Source: Methanosarcina barkeri str. Wiesmoor
Lineage (GTDB): Archaea; Halobacteriota; Methanosarcinia; Methanosarcinales; Methanosarcinaceae
Assembly: GCF_000969985.1 (NCBI RefSeq)
Contig: NZ_CP009526.1
Coordinates: 4,464,001-4,528,000 of the forward strand
DNA length: 64,000 bases
Direction of reading: 5' to 3'
Position numbers and translations under genes: made by a program. This document shows positions 1 through 8,273 of the stretch, piece by piece (within the stretch, counting starts at the first letter, position 1; each line of letters starts with the position of its first letter). The notes beneath the pieces were generated by a model, which saw nothing but the letters and a program-made list of their open reading frames with translations, was not told where the DNA came from and made no database searches.

Positions 1-1141
1 GCACGATATCCGAAGCAGCTACGGTTGGGCAGGGAGCGATATCCAGACAAATCATGGGCATCTCAGCGAGTAAAGAAGCGCAATCTGCAGGGATATGGCA
101 GACAAGGTCAGCACACATTACAAAAGCTGCATCAACGTCCTTTTCTCGAAGCAAATCTACGGTTGTAAACTCTCCAGGATTATAACGCGGGTGTCCACGC
201 ATGAAGTCAAGCCCGAAGGGATAGCCGTACATATAGGCAGCGACCTGGTTAAAGCCTGCAACGTTGCAGTGGCCACGGAGAGCTCCGAGGGTAAACTTGG
301 AAAAATTATTCAGTTCCTTTACAAAATTCATTGCAATTTCGGCATTCCTATGTTTTCCAATGGATGAGGAGAGCCCGAGACCTACTGAGATAGCTCCGAA
401 TGTGCAGTTCTTCATCATATCGAGCATCTCTTCCATAACAGGAATAGGCACTCCTGTGATCTCTTCTACCGATGGATGAGGAGTCTTTCCATGAAGCAAG
501 GTCATAAGTGCGCTAATCAGTTCGTAATCCGAGCCGGGTTTGAGCTGTACGTGCAGGTCGGATGCTTCAGCAGTTGGAGTTTTTCTCGGGTCTACAGTTA
601 TAACTGTCCTGTCAAAACGTCCGCGTTTTGTCCAGTACCCTCTCGGGAAAACTGCGTACCTTGACATCTGTCTTGGCATGGATTCAAGAGGATTGGTTCC
701 CCAGTAAATCAGGAGGTCAGCCCTGTTTTTCTTCTGCCCTTCAGTTGCACCGACTTTTCCGGATTCCTGGATTCCCATAGCTGTTGGACCGTGGCAGATA
801 GTGGCATTAGAATCAACAATCGCACCAAGGTATTCCCCTAGCTTGAGCCCGATTTCATGTGCTTCACATGAGGTTTCACTGCCCATGAAAAGCAGAGGAC
901 GCTTTGCTGAAACAAGGATATCGGCTGCCCTTTCAAGAGCTTCGTCCCAGGCAGCAGGGGTCAGTTTTCCTTCGCTCTTTATAAGTGGTTGCCTGAGCCT
1001 GTGAGAACTTACAACTTCCTGAAATTTGGCATTTCCCATCTTACATGCGTTTTTAGCTTCAATCTTTCCGTCTCCAAATTCAACCTGGATATCATCACAG
1101 GCCGCCCCGCAGACCGGACAGACTATGTTTTTGTAAATCAT
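1..1141 (-). CDS. fmdB: Molybdenum formylmethanofuran dehydrogenase subunit B (partial, C-terminus outside window)
   Basis: Catalytic subunit that binds the molybdopterin cofactor and reduces CO2 to formate inside the formylmethanofuran dehydrogenase complex. The first 380 codons are present; the gene runs off the left edge. The N-terminus carries four cysteines for a [4Fe-4S] cluster (C8, C11, C15 and C33, beginning CPVCGAAC). C116 in NATICHGPTAMG is the expected metal-ligand cysteine, so this is a Cys and not a selenocysteine form. The ATG lies 2 bp after the fmdD stop, as expected for the last gene of fmdEFACDB. The gene order argues for the molybdenum (fmd) rather than the tungsten (fwd) isoenzyme; sequence alone does not prove metal choice. 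Confidence 0.95.
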   Translation of the reverse strand, partial: MIYKNIVCPVCGAACDDIQVEFGDGKIEAKNACKMGNAKFQEVVSSHRLRQPLIKSEGKLTPAAWDEALERAADILVSAKRPLLFMGSETSCEAHEIGLKLGEYLGAIVDSNATICHGPTAMGIQESGKVGATEGQKKNRADLLIYWGTNPLESMPRQMSRYAVFPRGYWTKRGRFDRTVITVDPRKTPTAEASDLHVQLKPGSDYELISALMTLLHGKTPHPSVEEITGVPIPVMEEMLDMMKNCTFGAISVGLGLSSSIGKHRNAEIAMNFVKELNNFSKFTLGALRGHCNVAGFNQVAAYMYGYPFGLDFMRGHPRYNPGEFTTVDLLREKDVDAAFVMCADLVCHIPADCASLLAEMPMICLDIAPCPTVAASDIV

Positions 1142-1143
1142 AC

Positions 1144-1533
1144 TCACTGCCCTCCGATATAAATTTTCAATACTACATCTTCGGCGCTAAGAACCTCTTC
1201 TTCAGTGGGCTCAATTGATACTGGGGCACCCTTATAGAGAGGAGAACCCGTAGAAAGAGTATCAGGATCGATGATAACATTTGACCAGATAGCCCTTGGC
1301 ATAAACACCTGTCCTGGCTGGACTGAATCCGTACATTTTGTATAAACTACAATCGAATGTTTTCCATTCTGGCTTGTTACTTTCACTTTAGATGGAGAAC
1401 AGAGTGATGCAAAATCCACAGGCGAAATCCAGCATGATGCACACTCCATGGTGTACTCGTCCGTGAACTTGTCCCCGCCTTTGGCAAGCCTGCCTTCATT
1501 AATCGTACTTCCGCTAATGAGTAATACTTCCAT
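1144..1533 (-). CDS. fmdD: Molybdenum formylmethanofuran dehydrogenase subunit D
   Basis: Small subunit (129 aa) with the molybdopterin-dinucleotide-binding beta-barrel fold that in larger molybdoenzymes is the C-terminal domain of the catalytic chain. It completes the cofactor site of FmdB. A longer reading frame extends upstream, but I place the start at the ATG of MEVLLISGSTINEGRLAKG because GAGGTGAG lies just before it and the longer form would overlap fmdC. The protein keeps the family pattern ISPVDFASL and the MPRAIWSN stretch. It sits between fmdC (10-bp gap) and fmdB (2-bp gap), so it is translated from one polycistronic message. Confidence 0.94.
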   Translation of the reverse strand: MEVLLISGSTINEGRLAKGGDKFTDEYTMECASCWISPVDFASLCSPSKVKVTSQNGKHSIVVYTKCTDSVQPGQVFMPRAIWSNVIIDPDTLSTGSPLYKGAPVSIEPTEEEVLSAEDVVLKIYIGGQ

Positions 1534-1543
1534 GCTTCTCACC

Positions 1544-2449
1544 TCAGAGTTCCGGGTTTGTGTCTGCAACCACGTAAAGAGCTCCTTTTGCCCGCTTGCT
1601 AATTGCATAGTCCCCTGTGAATTTCTTGAATTCGCCTATTAACTCAACCTCTCCGGATGTAATGCTATTTTCCATGGATACAAATTCGAAACCTGGGGAG
1701 AAACGCTCGATTTTGCCTCCTATGACTATGGTGCCTCCTGCCATTTCAGCACCTACTCCACGAAGAGCGCTGCCTTTTACGAAGATGAGCCCGCCGTTCT
1801 GGCGGATTCCGCAGAAGCTTTTAACATCGCCTTCAACTAGAATTTCGCCGCCGTCCATGCCGCCTCCTAGCTGGTGGCGCGCCGAACCTTCAATAACGAT
1901 GCGTCCGCCTTTCATGCCGTGCCATTTTCCTCTGTAAGCACAGCCTACATGGTCTCCGGCATTGCCTTTAATATGCAGCAGCCCACCTGTCATTTCCATA
2001 CCTGCCCAGGAATCCGCGTCTCCGTAAACGACGAGCTCTCCTCCTTTCATCCCAGTGCCTACGTGCATGCCAGCAGAACCTTCAATTTCGATTTTTCCTG
2101 CGCTCATGCTTTCACCGATTCTTTTGATCCTCATTGCATCACCTTTTATGCGGATCAGAGTCTCAGCTGCAGAACTGCCCCCATTACCTGTTACTTCAAA
2201 AAACTCGGAGAGAGGATAGGTCTTTGGCCCCTGCCAGACAGACAGTTTTCCGATTTCTTCGGCACTTTTGCCTGCAAAAGAATCAGGAGTTATAACATCG
2301 GCTTCCAGTTTAATGTCAATCGCTTTTTTAGGAATAAGTATTACTTCTGCCATTTCTCCAGCATTTTCGCCAGTAAATGAGCCAGGCTTTATAACTGCCT
2401 CAAGTTTACTCTCAACTTCATTTTCATTAATAAGAACTCCCTCTGTCAT
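1544..2449 (-). CDS. fmdC: Molybdenum formylmethanofuran dehydrogenase subunit C
   Basis: Structural subunit (301 aa) that links FmdA and FmdB/D. It resembles the C-terminal beta-helix domain of glutamate synthase large subunit. From about residue 100 the chain has repeated G-x-x-G-x-x-x-G units (for example GMHVGTGMKGGELVVYGDA, MTGGLLHIKGNAGDHVG, MDGGEILVEGDV), which stack as a right-handed helix. In the solved tungsten enzyme this scaffold holds the complex together. It follows fmdA with a 4-bp gap and is full length for the family. Confidence 0.94.
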   Translation of the reverse strand: MTEGVLINENEVESKLEAVIKPGSFTGENAGEMAEVILIPKKAIDIKLEADVITPDSFAGKSAEEIGKLSVWQGPKTYPLSEFFEVTGNGGSSAAETLIRIKGDAMRIKRIGESMSAGKIEIEGSAGMHVGTGMKGGELVVYGDADSWAGMEMTGGLLHIKGNAGDHVGCAYRGKWHGMKGGRIVIEGSARHQLGGGMDGGEILVEGDVKSFCGIRQNGGLIFVKGSALRGVGAEMAGGTIVIGGKIERFSPGFEFVSMENSITSGEVELIGEFKKFTGDYAISKRAKGALYVVADTNPEL

Positions 2450-2453
2450 TACC

Positions 2454-4208
2454 TCACCTCACAACGTTAATCTTTATGGGAGTCGGATTTTGCAGATACT
2501 TTTCTGGAGTTGGATAGTTGGCAAAGCCCAGAGTGTAGTACCTGAACCACTCCTTCACATCAGCCAGCATTTCCTTTTCCCGCTCGTCTTCTACATGTAC
2601 ATCGGAATAATAAGTCCGCTTTTCAGGTAAGGAAACAATATCACCTTTGACAGCTACAATTTCGCCACCCTTTACGGTGTATTCGGCCTTCCTGAAGGCC
2701 TGAAGTAGAGCTTCATAGTTGTTTGTGTCAAGCTGCTGTGGATTTATGTTATAGACTGTGACATCTCCATCAGCGCCCACGCCAAGAGAACCTTTCCTGT
2801 GGGCCATACCAATTGTTTTAGCGGGATTTGCTCTGGTCAGGATCGCAAGGTCATAGAGAGAAAGTTCCCGGTTTATGCCTCCGAGTTCACTCCTGTCGTT
2901 TGCCCATTTGTGGCATTCGCTGAAGGTCTGTTTCCTGAAAGCCTCAGACATGATCCAGGTCATAACCTCAGGATATTTCGTAAATGGCCCACCATTGGGG
3001 CTGTCCGTGGTCATAATTGTCTTCCAGGGGTCATTAATAAGCAGGAGGCATTCAAGGCCCATTGCCCACTGAAGGCTGTGTACCGGATTGGCTTTAAAGT
3101 AAGTGAAGGGAATGACACCTGACCCACCTTCCATCTCAACGTCAGTATTCGACCATTTGTTTCCTGTAAGCTTGTACATATCCTGGATGGCAGGCCCATC
3201 TCCTGTCATAACCGTGGCTTCTCCGAAAGGTGTGCATCCACTGTCGATTACTACGTGGTCTTTGTTGTTGATGTATTCTGCAATATCTTTTACTCCGGAT
3301 TCGCAGTCTCCCCAAGTAGTGCCTGCAAAACTGTTAAACATCAGATGGGCCAGGTATACGGACCGGTTCCTTGAAGGATCTATTTTGGTTTCAGCCCATT
3401 CCACATCCATGTCCTGCCTGGGCTTTACACCGTCGAGGATTTTGAGGGAATCCTTAGTAATTTCATAACAGCCAGGATGTCCCAGGTTATTTGCATGCAA
3501 GTGAAGAGGTACAGGCAGGCCTAGGAGTTCGTTGACCTCACTAAGCCCTTTTATAGTTTCTCTTGGGGTAACTTCGAAATGGATGTTAGCTTCATCAAGA
3601 GAATGTACGTTTTTACCCCAACCCCAGTTTTCGACTCCTGCAGGATTGACACATTTTATTCCATAGGACTTGTGAGTTTTCATCATCCAGGCCACATAAG
3701 CCGCAGCCTTTTCTATGTCCCCATCATGGAGATAGCGCATCAAAAAGAAGTTGTTTCCAAGTATCAGATAGCCACCCATGTCAAGGAGTGGAGTAGCACG
3801 CATTTCTTCGTGGGTATGGCGAGCTTCAAGAGGAGGAATTGCAGCTTCAAAAACAGTTGTATAACCCATTGCTGCGTAATCGTATCCCTGTTTGTAGACC
3901 GAAGGAACAGTGTAACCTGAGCCTGAATGAGTAAGTGAAGTCTTTTGGAGATTTGTTTTATAATGATCTTCGGGGCGCATCGACCTGCCAGCGTTAACCT
4001 TTGCACCTGCAACATGAGAATGAGAGTCAACTCCTCCTGGCATTACCGTCATACCAGAGGCATCAATAACCTTTGCGTTTTTCAATTCAGCCGTAGAAAG
4101 CTCTCTTACAACTTTTCCGTCCTTGATGAAGATATCCATAATTTCCCCATTTATTTCATTAAGGGGATCAAAGACGTATCCGTTCTTAACTGCAATTGTT
4201 CCTGCCAT
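2454..4208 (-). CDS. fmdA: Molybdenum formylmethanofuran dehydrogenase subunit A (amidohydrolase)
   Basis: Binuclear-metal amidohydrolase (584 aa) that condenses formate with methanofuran; formate reaches it through an internal tunnel from FmdB. Visible active-site elements are DSHSHVAGA (H63, H65) after the first beta strand, K185 in YGIKCVNPAG as the expected carboxylated lysine, PLHLHANN (H236, H238) and the late aspartate in TTDSPNGGPF. Length matches family members. The start ATG has GAGGTGAAATAA in front and directly follows the fmdF stop, so the two genes are translationally linked. Confidence 0.96.
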   Translation of the reverse strand: MAGTIAVKNGYVFDPLNEINGEIMDIFIKDGKVVRELSTAELKNAKVIDASGMTVMPGGVDSHSHVAGAKVNAGRSMRPEDHYKTNLQKTSLTHSGSGYTVPSVYKQGYDYAAMGYTTVFEAAIPPLEARHTHEEMRATPLLDMGGYLILGNNFFLMRYLHDGDIEKAAAYVAWMMKTHKSYGIKCVNPAGVENWGWGKNVHSLDEANIHFEVTPRETIKGLSEVNELLGLPVPLHLHANNLGHPGCYEITKDSLKILDGVKPRQDMDVEWAETKIDPSRNRSVYLAHLMFNSFAGTTWGDCESGVKDIAEYINNKDHVVIDSGCTPFGEATVMTGDGPAIQDMYKLTGNKWSNTDVEMEGGSGVIPFTYFKANPVHSLQWAMGLECLLLINDPWKTIMTTDSPNGGPFTKYPEVMTWIMSEAFRKQTFSECHKWANDRSELGGINRELSLYDLAILTRANPAKTIGMAHRKGSLGVGADGDVTVYNINPQQLDTNNYEALLQAFRKAEYTVKGGEIVAVKGDIVSLPEKRTYYSDVHVEDEREKEMLADVKEWFRYYTLGFANYPTPEKYLQNPTPIKINVVR

Positions 4209-5249
4209 TTATTTCACCTCTCTTTTTACAAGCCTGATCGCATCAACAGGGCAGATCATGGCGCAGGCTCCATCTGCTCCACAGCGGTCCTGATCTATGA
4301 CTTTAATTCTTCCGTTTTTAACCCCTAGAAGAGCTTTTTCGTCCATGTTGTTCAGGTGTCCGGCTGCAAGTTCACAGTCAGAAAGGGCATTCACCGGGCA
4401 GACAATTACACAGTTTCCGCAGCCCAAGCATGCAGCTTCATCAGTTTCCAGGCAGGTACGGAGCATAGTCTCTGGAGCAGGTTTTTCAAGCAGCTTCTTC
4501 TCAAGAACGCCCTTTTTCTCCATGTCCGGGAGAATTGCAGTTTTTCTTACATCTATGGCGTCAACAGGGCAGGCAACCGCACAGGCCCCACAGTAAATGC
4601 AGGCATCTGGACGGTGAGTGATCTTTTCGACTCTTTCTCCAGGTTTGGCTTTTTTATTGAAAATAGCATTTGCAGGACATACTTCCACACAGGTATGGCA
4701 GGTCTGGCAGACATCTTCATCCCTGGCCCAGTGTCCTTCGAATGGCTTTTCTACAGAAATAGCATTTACCGGACAGACTGCTGCACACCAGCCGCAGTGG
4801 ACACAGCATTCAGTATCAATATTGGTCTTTCCAACCAGCTTCAGTTTACCATCCGCTGAAATATCCCGTGTTACTTCAATACAGCCTTGAGGACAGATAT
4901 CCTCACAAAGCCCACAGTGGACGCAGCTTTCGTTTACTGACGTCGGTTTCATAGCCCTGAAAAGATAAGACTTGTCAGTGATGGTTTTTCCTTCCTGCTT
5001 CATTTCAAGAGCACCTGTGGGACAAGCTTTCGCACAAATTCCACAGACAAGGCAGGCTTCACGTTCTTTCATTTCCAGGAAATCCGCATCTACTAACCCT
5101 CTTGTTATAGCTCCAACAGCCCCTATGGCCAGGTTACCTTTCGGGCATGCCTGCACACAGGTCCCGCAGCCAATACATTTTTCGGGGGAATAGATCAGCT
5201 GCTTGTCTTTTTTTTCAGCAAAGACAGACAATCGCATATCTTCTTGCAT
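4209..5249 (-). CDS. fmdF: Polyferredoxin of the formylmethanofuran dehydrogenase operon
   Basis: Electron-wire subunit (346 aa) feeding low-potential electrons to FmdB. I count seven canonical CxxCxxCxxxCP motifs (such as CIGCGTCVQACPKG, CLVCGICAKACP, CVHCGLCEDICP, CVHCGWCAAVCP, CQTCHTCVEVCP, CIYCGACAVACP and CLGCGNCVIVCP). An eighth, C-terminal motif is altered to CGADGACAMICP, where the second cysteine of the canonical spacing is missing. Together they form four ferredoxin-like pairs. The gene is second in fmdEFACDB, 18 bp after fmdE and directly abutting fmdA. The altered last motif may hold a cluster with non-standard spacing or none. Confidence 0.95.
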   Translation of the reverse strand: MQEDMRLSVFAEKKDKQLIYSPEKCIGCGTCVQACPKGNLAIGAVGAITRGLVDADFLEMKEREACLVCGICAKACPTGALEMKQEGKTITDKSYLFRAMKPTSVNESCVHCGLCEDICPQGCIEVTRDISADGKLKLVGKTNIDTECCVHCGWCAAVCPVNAISVEKPFEGHWARDEDVCQTCHTCVEVCPANAIFNKKAKPGERVEKITHRPDACIYCGACAVACPVDAIDVRKTAILPDMEKKGVLEKKLLEKPAPETMLRTCLETDEAACLGCGNCVIVCPVNALSDCELAAGHLNNMDEKALLGVKNGRIKVIDQDRCGADGACAMICPVDAIRLVKREVK

Positions 5250-5267
5250 TTTGCTTACCTCTCAACG

Positions 5268-5882
5268 TTATTCTGTGCAACCGCCGCACAACAGCTCGTT
5301 GTCATGTTGAATAAACATTTCACCGCAATTTTTACAGCACTGTATCCTCTTCTTCCTTCGAACCGGAACATCGATGTCCACAAATTTCCAGGAATACACT
5401 TTATCTCCTGCAGCCAGGAGGATTGGTAAAACCTCCACATGAGGAAGCTTTTCAGTGTTCAGGAACCAGGCGTGGAGTTTGGGATAATCCTTCGTTTTTT
5501 CAGGGTCGAGAATAATTCGGATCCCTTTTATGCTGTTAGCTCCCTCAGGCGCCTGTTTATTTACTGTGACCGCCATCTTTCCAAAGTTCATGATTTTTAA
5601 CCCATTGTTTCCGATGGTAGCTCCAGCAAGGATCTGGAATGGGTCAGGCATGCAGCTTTTTGTTTCGCATGTCACGTATATGCGTTCCCCTTCCCGGACA
5701 TCAAGCTCCCGTCTTGCGATATTGAGCATCTGGATACCGATTAATGCCCCAGAGGTCAGGAAGCCATGAAAGGGGACTACTTTTTTGATTTGTGAAAGTA
5801 GTTCGGGATCCTTTACCTGCTTCAGAATCGTTTCCATCTGGTGTTTTTCTTCATCTGAATTTTTATGCAATTTGTACACCAC
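5268..5882 (-). CDS. fmdE: FmdE-family protein, first gene of the fmd operon
   Basis: FmdE-domain protein of 204 aa that copurifies with or accompanies formylmethanofuran dehydrogenase; its exact job is not settled. The N-terminal two thirds form the FmdE domain (GFLTSGALIGIQMLNIARRE, ETKSCMPDPFQILAGAT, with a conserved Cys). The C-terminus is a zinc-ribbon-like pair, CCKNCGEMF and CGGC. The start is a GTG with no obvious Shine-Dalgarno sequence, and a perfect dyad lies 12 bp upstream, so the message may be leaderless or very short-leadered. As the promoter-proximal gene it marks the start of the operon that runs to fmdB. Confidence 0.92.
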   Translation of the reverse strand: MVYKLHKNSDEEKHQMETILKQVKDPELLSQIKKVVPFHGFLTSGALIGIQMLNIARRELDVREGERIYVTCETKSCMPDPFQILAGATIGNNGLKIMNFGKMAVTVNKQAPEGANSIKGIRIILDPEKTKDYPKLHAWFLNTEKLPHVEVLPILLAAGDKVYSWKFVDIDVPVRRKKRIQCCKNCGEMFIQHDNELLCGGCTE

Positions 5883-5894
5883 CGTGGGTTTAAC

Positions 5895-5918
5895 CGTTAT
5901 GTTTAAATAAACATAACG
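5895..5918. promoter_or_regulatory. Perfect 24-bp dyad, candidate ModE operator of fmd
   Basis: Two perfectly complementary 11-bp arms (CGTTATGTTTA and TAAACATAACG) flank two central bases, 12 bp upstream of the fmdE start. The core GTTATGT-N8-ACATAAC is repeated with the same spacing upstream of two other genes in the window. The TTATTTAAA-like centre could double as the TATA box if transcription begins near the GTG. CGTTAT/ATAACG arms resemble the bacterial ModE box, and a ModE-like gene lies at 29.3 kb; the assignment to ModE is inference. Confidence 0.7.
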
Positions 5919-5986
5919 CTAAAGATATCAAATACCAACAGGATGAATTTAAGACAGTCAGGTTGCCTGGAAGAATTATATTGTCA

Positions 5987-6095
5987 GGACTTACGCAGTT
6001 GAAATGTGGATAGCGTTAAACCTTAAACTGTCCAAACTTTCTCATTAATTACGACTCCTATTGTGCGTGATTTTTTCTCGTAAGCACACAAGTCC
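5987..6095. repeat. MITE-like repeat, copy A (GGACTTACGCA end)
   Basis: A 109-bp element that begins GGACTTACGCA and ends ACAAGTCC. It aligns along its length with 63781-63893 in inverted orientation: both share the block GTTGAAA, then ATAGCGTTAAAC, TTAA, and TATTGTGC in the same order. It has no coding capacity. Short size, imperfect terminal inverted repeats and dispersal point to a non-autonomous transposable element. Confidence 0.7.
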
Positions 6096-6609
6096 CAATT
6101 ATTTAAATTCCAACATAACGCAGAAGGATACAGTGTATTTATAGGTAGCTTTTTATATAACTTTTTTACAGGAATGTACTTATTGTATGTTATATCGAGG
6201 CGAAATTCCAATATAAGGGATAGAACCTTAATATTGGCCGGCCACAGAAAAAACACCAGCCAGAGCTCTATATCTTCCAGATATGTAAAACTCAACATAT
6301 CTATAAAAATGGGAGATAAAACTTTCGCGCTCAATATATATAAACATATATTTTATAAAATTATCGATGAAAATAGGAATTTCCTGTTAAAAAAGGACAA
6401 TATAGAGAAATTCTTTTTTTAAAGTTTGGATAAGACGTGCTCTACATACATTATATTTTAAAGCATATCTATTTTAAAGAAGATGTAAACAGAGACAAAT
6501 AATTAATAAGGGGAAAACGAGGGTAAAAATTGAAATTTGCCCAAGTTGCCTGCCCCAATAAGAAAATGTAAATTTCATGTAGTTCTTGGAGAGGAATTTT
6601 CACTCATGC
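6096..6609. other. Non-coding AT-rich spacer between fmd promoter region and binding-protein gene
   Basis: No gene with family-like composition is visible here. Overlapping short frames exist on both strands (about 6023-6422) but lack ribosome sites and protein-like composition. The right part (6360-6600) is downstream of the minus-strand binding-protein gene and may hold its 3' end signals; T-rich runs are present but no clear hairpin. Confidence 0.5.
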
Positions 6610-7722
6610 TCAGGTTTTAGTTGCAGGGTTAAGGAGCGTGTTAAGTTCTTCATCCTTAAGGTCGTAGTGGAAGAACTCCGAGTAGAACTCACGTGTCAGC
6701 TTGGAGAGGTCCATATTTGCAAAACGGTCTGGATACAGCATTTTTGCAGTCCAGGCAGTTCCTAGAATAAGGTGAGGGCCCTGCGGTCTGTCAATCCAGC
6801 AGAAAGGATTCTGAGGAGCAAGGTATACTTTCTTATTTTTCACAGCATCCATACTTGCCCAGAGAGAATCAGAGTAAACTGTCGAATAGAACTGTGGATT
6901 TGACGTGATAATTACCTCAGGGTTCCAATTCATAACCTGCTCGATTGAGACCTGAGTCATGCCGCTTCCGGACGTGAGGGGACAGTCGGCAACGTTGATA
7001 CCTCCACAGATATCAATTACCTGAGAATGTTGCGAGCCTGAAGGATCGGTCATTAGCCCTTTTGGGCCTTCGGCATAATAAACACGTACTTTCTGGTCTT
7101 CAGGAATGTCTTTTACAGTACTGTTGATTTCATTAAGAATAGAACTGCGGAATTCAATCAGTTTTTTTGCCTGGGATTCACAGTTAAGCAGTTTGCCCAC
7201 ATATTCAATAGTAGGATCGGATTGTGTCACAAAAAGAATAGAATCATTAATAGCCACTACCGGAATGCTGCCAAGATTTTCCTGCCTGCGTTCTATAGCT
7301 TCATTAGTTTTTCCATTTGTGGCTGTGCTTTCAATAAAAATGTCAGGATGCATATCAATTACAGTTTCATAATTTCCGGTCTTGCTTCCTAACCAGTTTC
7401 CTATTACAGGTAGATTTGAGTAATTTTCATCCATGAAGGGTTGGGTGAAATTTTGTTTGGAGTTCCAGCCTGCAAGTTTATCCGGTGCAAGCATATACAC
7501 AAGGATGGCGGAAGGTGAAGAAGTACCTATAGTCGAGGATATTTCCGCAGGCACAGTTAACTGCCTTCCCAGCATGTCGGTGATTTGCACGGTACTTGAA
7601 TTCTGAAGCTCAGTGCTTGAGTTTAGTACAGCCTGTTGATCCGTATTTTCTACACATCCACAGAGCATAACAACTGGAAGCAGGAGGAGGAGAAGCACTA
7701 TACTATATATTTTTCGATTCAT
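6610..7722 (-). CDS. Class III ABC-type substrate-binding lipoprotein, possibly molybdate/tungstate (MolA-like)
   Basis: Extracytoplasmic binding protein of the BtuF/FhuD/MolA superfamily (two lobes joined by a rigid helix), 370 aa. The chain starts with a lipoprotein signal ending LLLLPVVMLCGC, then a Thr/Ser/Asn-rich linker. The domain opens with ITDMLGRQLTVPAEISS and contains the typical VIDMHPDIFIES and NWNPEVIITSN segments. I prefer the ATG of MNRKIYS at 7722 because AGGTG precedes it; a GTG 15 bp upstream is also in frame. Relatives bind siderophores, cobamides or molybdate. No permease or ATPase gene is adjacent, so it must share or have lost its partners. A ModE-type dyad 33 bp upstream suggests molybdate or tungstate; substrate is inferred. 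Confidence 0.8.
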   Translation of the reverse strand: MNRKIYSIVLLLLLLPVVMLCGCVENTDQQAVLNSSTELQNSSTVQITDMLGRQLTVPAEISSTIGTSSPSAILVYMLAPDKLAGWNSKQNFTQPFMDENYSNLPVIGNWLGSKTGNYETVIDMHPDIFIESTATNGKTNEAIERRQENLGSIPVVAINDSILFVTQSDPTIEYVGKLLNCESQAKKLIEFRSSILNEINSTVKDIPEDQKVRVYYAEGPKGLMTDPSGSQHSQVIDICGGINVADCPLTSGSGMTQVSIEQVMNWNPEVIITSNPQFYSTVYSDSLWASMDAVKNKKVYLAPQNPFCWIDRPQGPHLILGTAWTAKMLYPDRFANMDLSKLTREFYSEFFHYDLKDEELNTLLNPATKT

Positions 7723-7755
7723 AGAAACACCTGACACACTTTTGATTATTTAGCT

Positions 7756-7777
7756 GTTATGTTCAAACAAACATAAT
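7756..7777. promoter_or_regulatory. Candidate ModE operator upstream of the class III binding protein
   Basis: GTTATGT-N8-ACATAAT, identical to the fmd dyad in left arm and spacing and one base different in the right arm. On the minus strand a TATA-like CTATATGT at about 7780-7787 sits immediately before it, so the dyad would cover the transcription start, as for a repressor site. Confidence 0.65.
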
Positions 7778-8273
7778 ACATATAGAGGTTTTACCCTGTA
7801 AAAATATACACATGGTAGCCGGATATGTATAATTAATGATTGAGGAACGTCTATGGTGTTATTAAAATCTTGAAATAAGATTCTTAAAGGAAAACGGTTA
7901 CCTATTTCCTATATTAATATATATATCTTATTGTAATTCAGCCGCCTTTCCACAGATAACCGTTAAATTTTGCAATACTCCTTACTATCGTTTTCTGAAA
8001 AACTCCATGTTTACTCCAACTTATATTTTTGATATTTTCCAAAATTTTCAGCCAAGATTTTCAGTTTTTTGCCTCCATTGAAATCTTCCAGCAGCCATTT
8101 CCCTGGGCTTCAGTTGAGAAGATTGCTGTTAAGTAAAAAATAAACAAAGATAAATTATCTTATTGTATTCTTCTAAAAATTAGCTATACTTAATATTATT
8201 AATAAATAATTTTAGTATAATTTGTATTACAAAATAGAAAATTATTAATTATAAGATACTTAAGTACCTGTTA
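7778..8273. other. Divergent promoter region between binding protein and methyltransferase genes
   Basis: About 500 bp without a gene between oppositely oriented genes. It holds an AACGGTTA/TAACCGTT pair (near 7892-7900 and 7962-7970) with about 60 bp between the arms, and very AT-rich stretches at 7905-7930 and 8150-8260 that offer several TATA-like sequences. Neither has an assigned role. Confidence 0.45.

Noticed and set aside
95-1004. Several plus-strand frames of 60-90 codons at the left edge
   Set aside because: They lie opposite fmdB, whose minus-strand reading gives an unbroken family protein; they have no ribosome sites or protein-like composition.
6023-6422. Overlapping frames of 103 and 82 codons on opposite strands
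   Set aside because: They overlap each other and the MITE-like repeat, have skewed AT-rich composition and no ribosome site.
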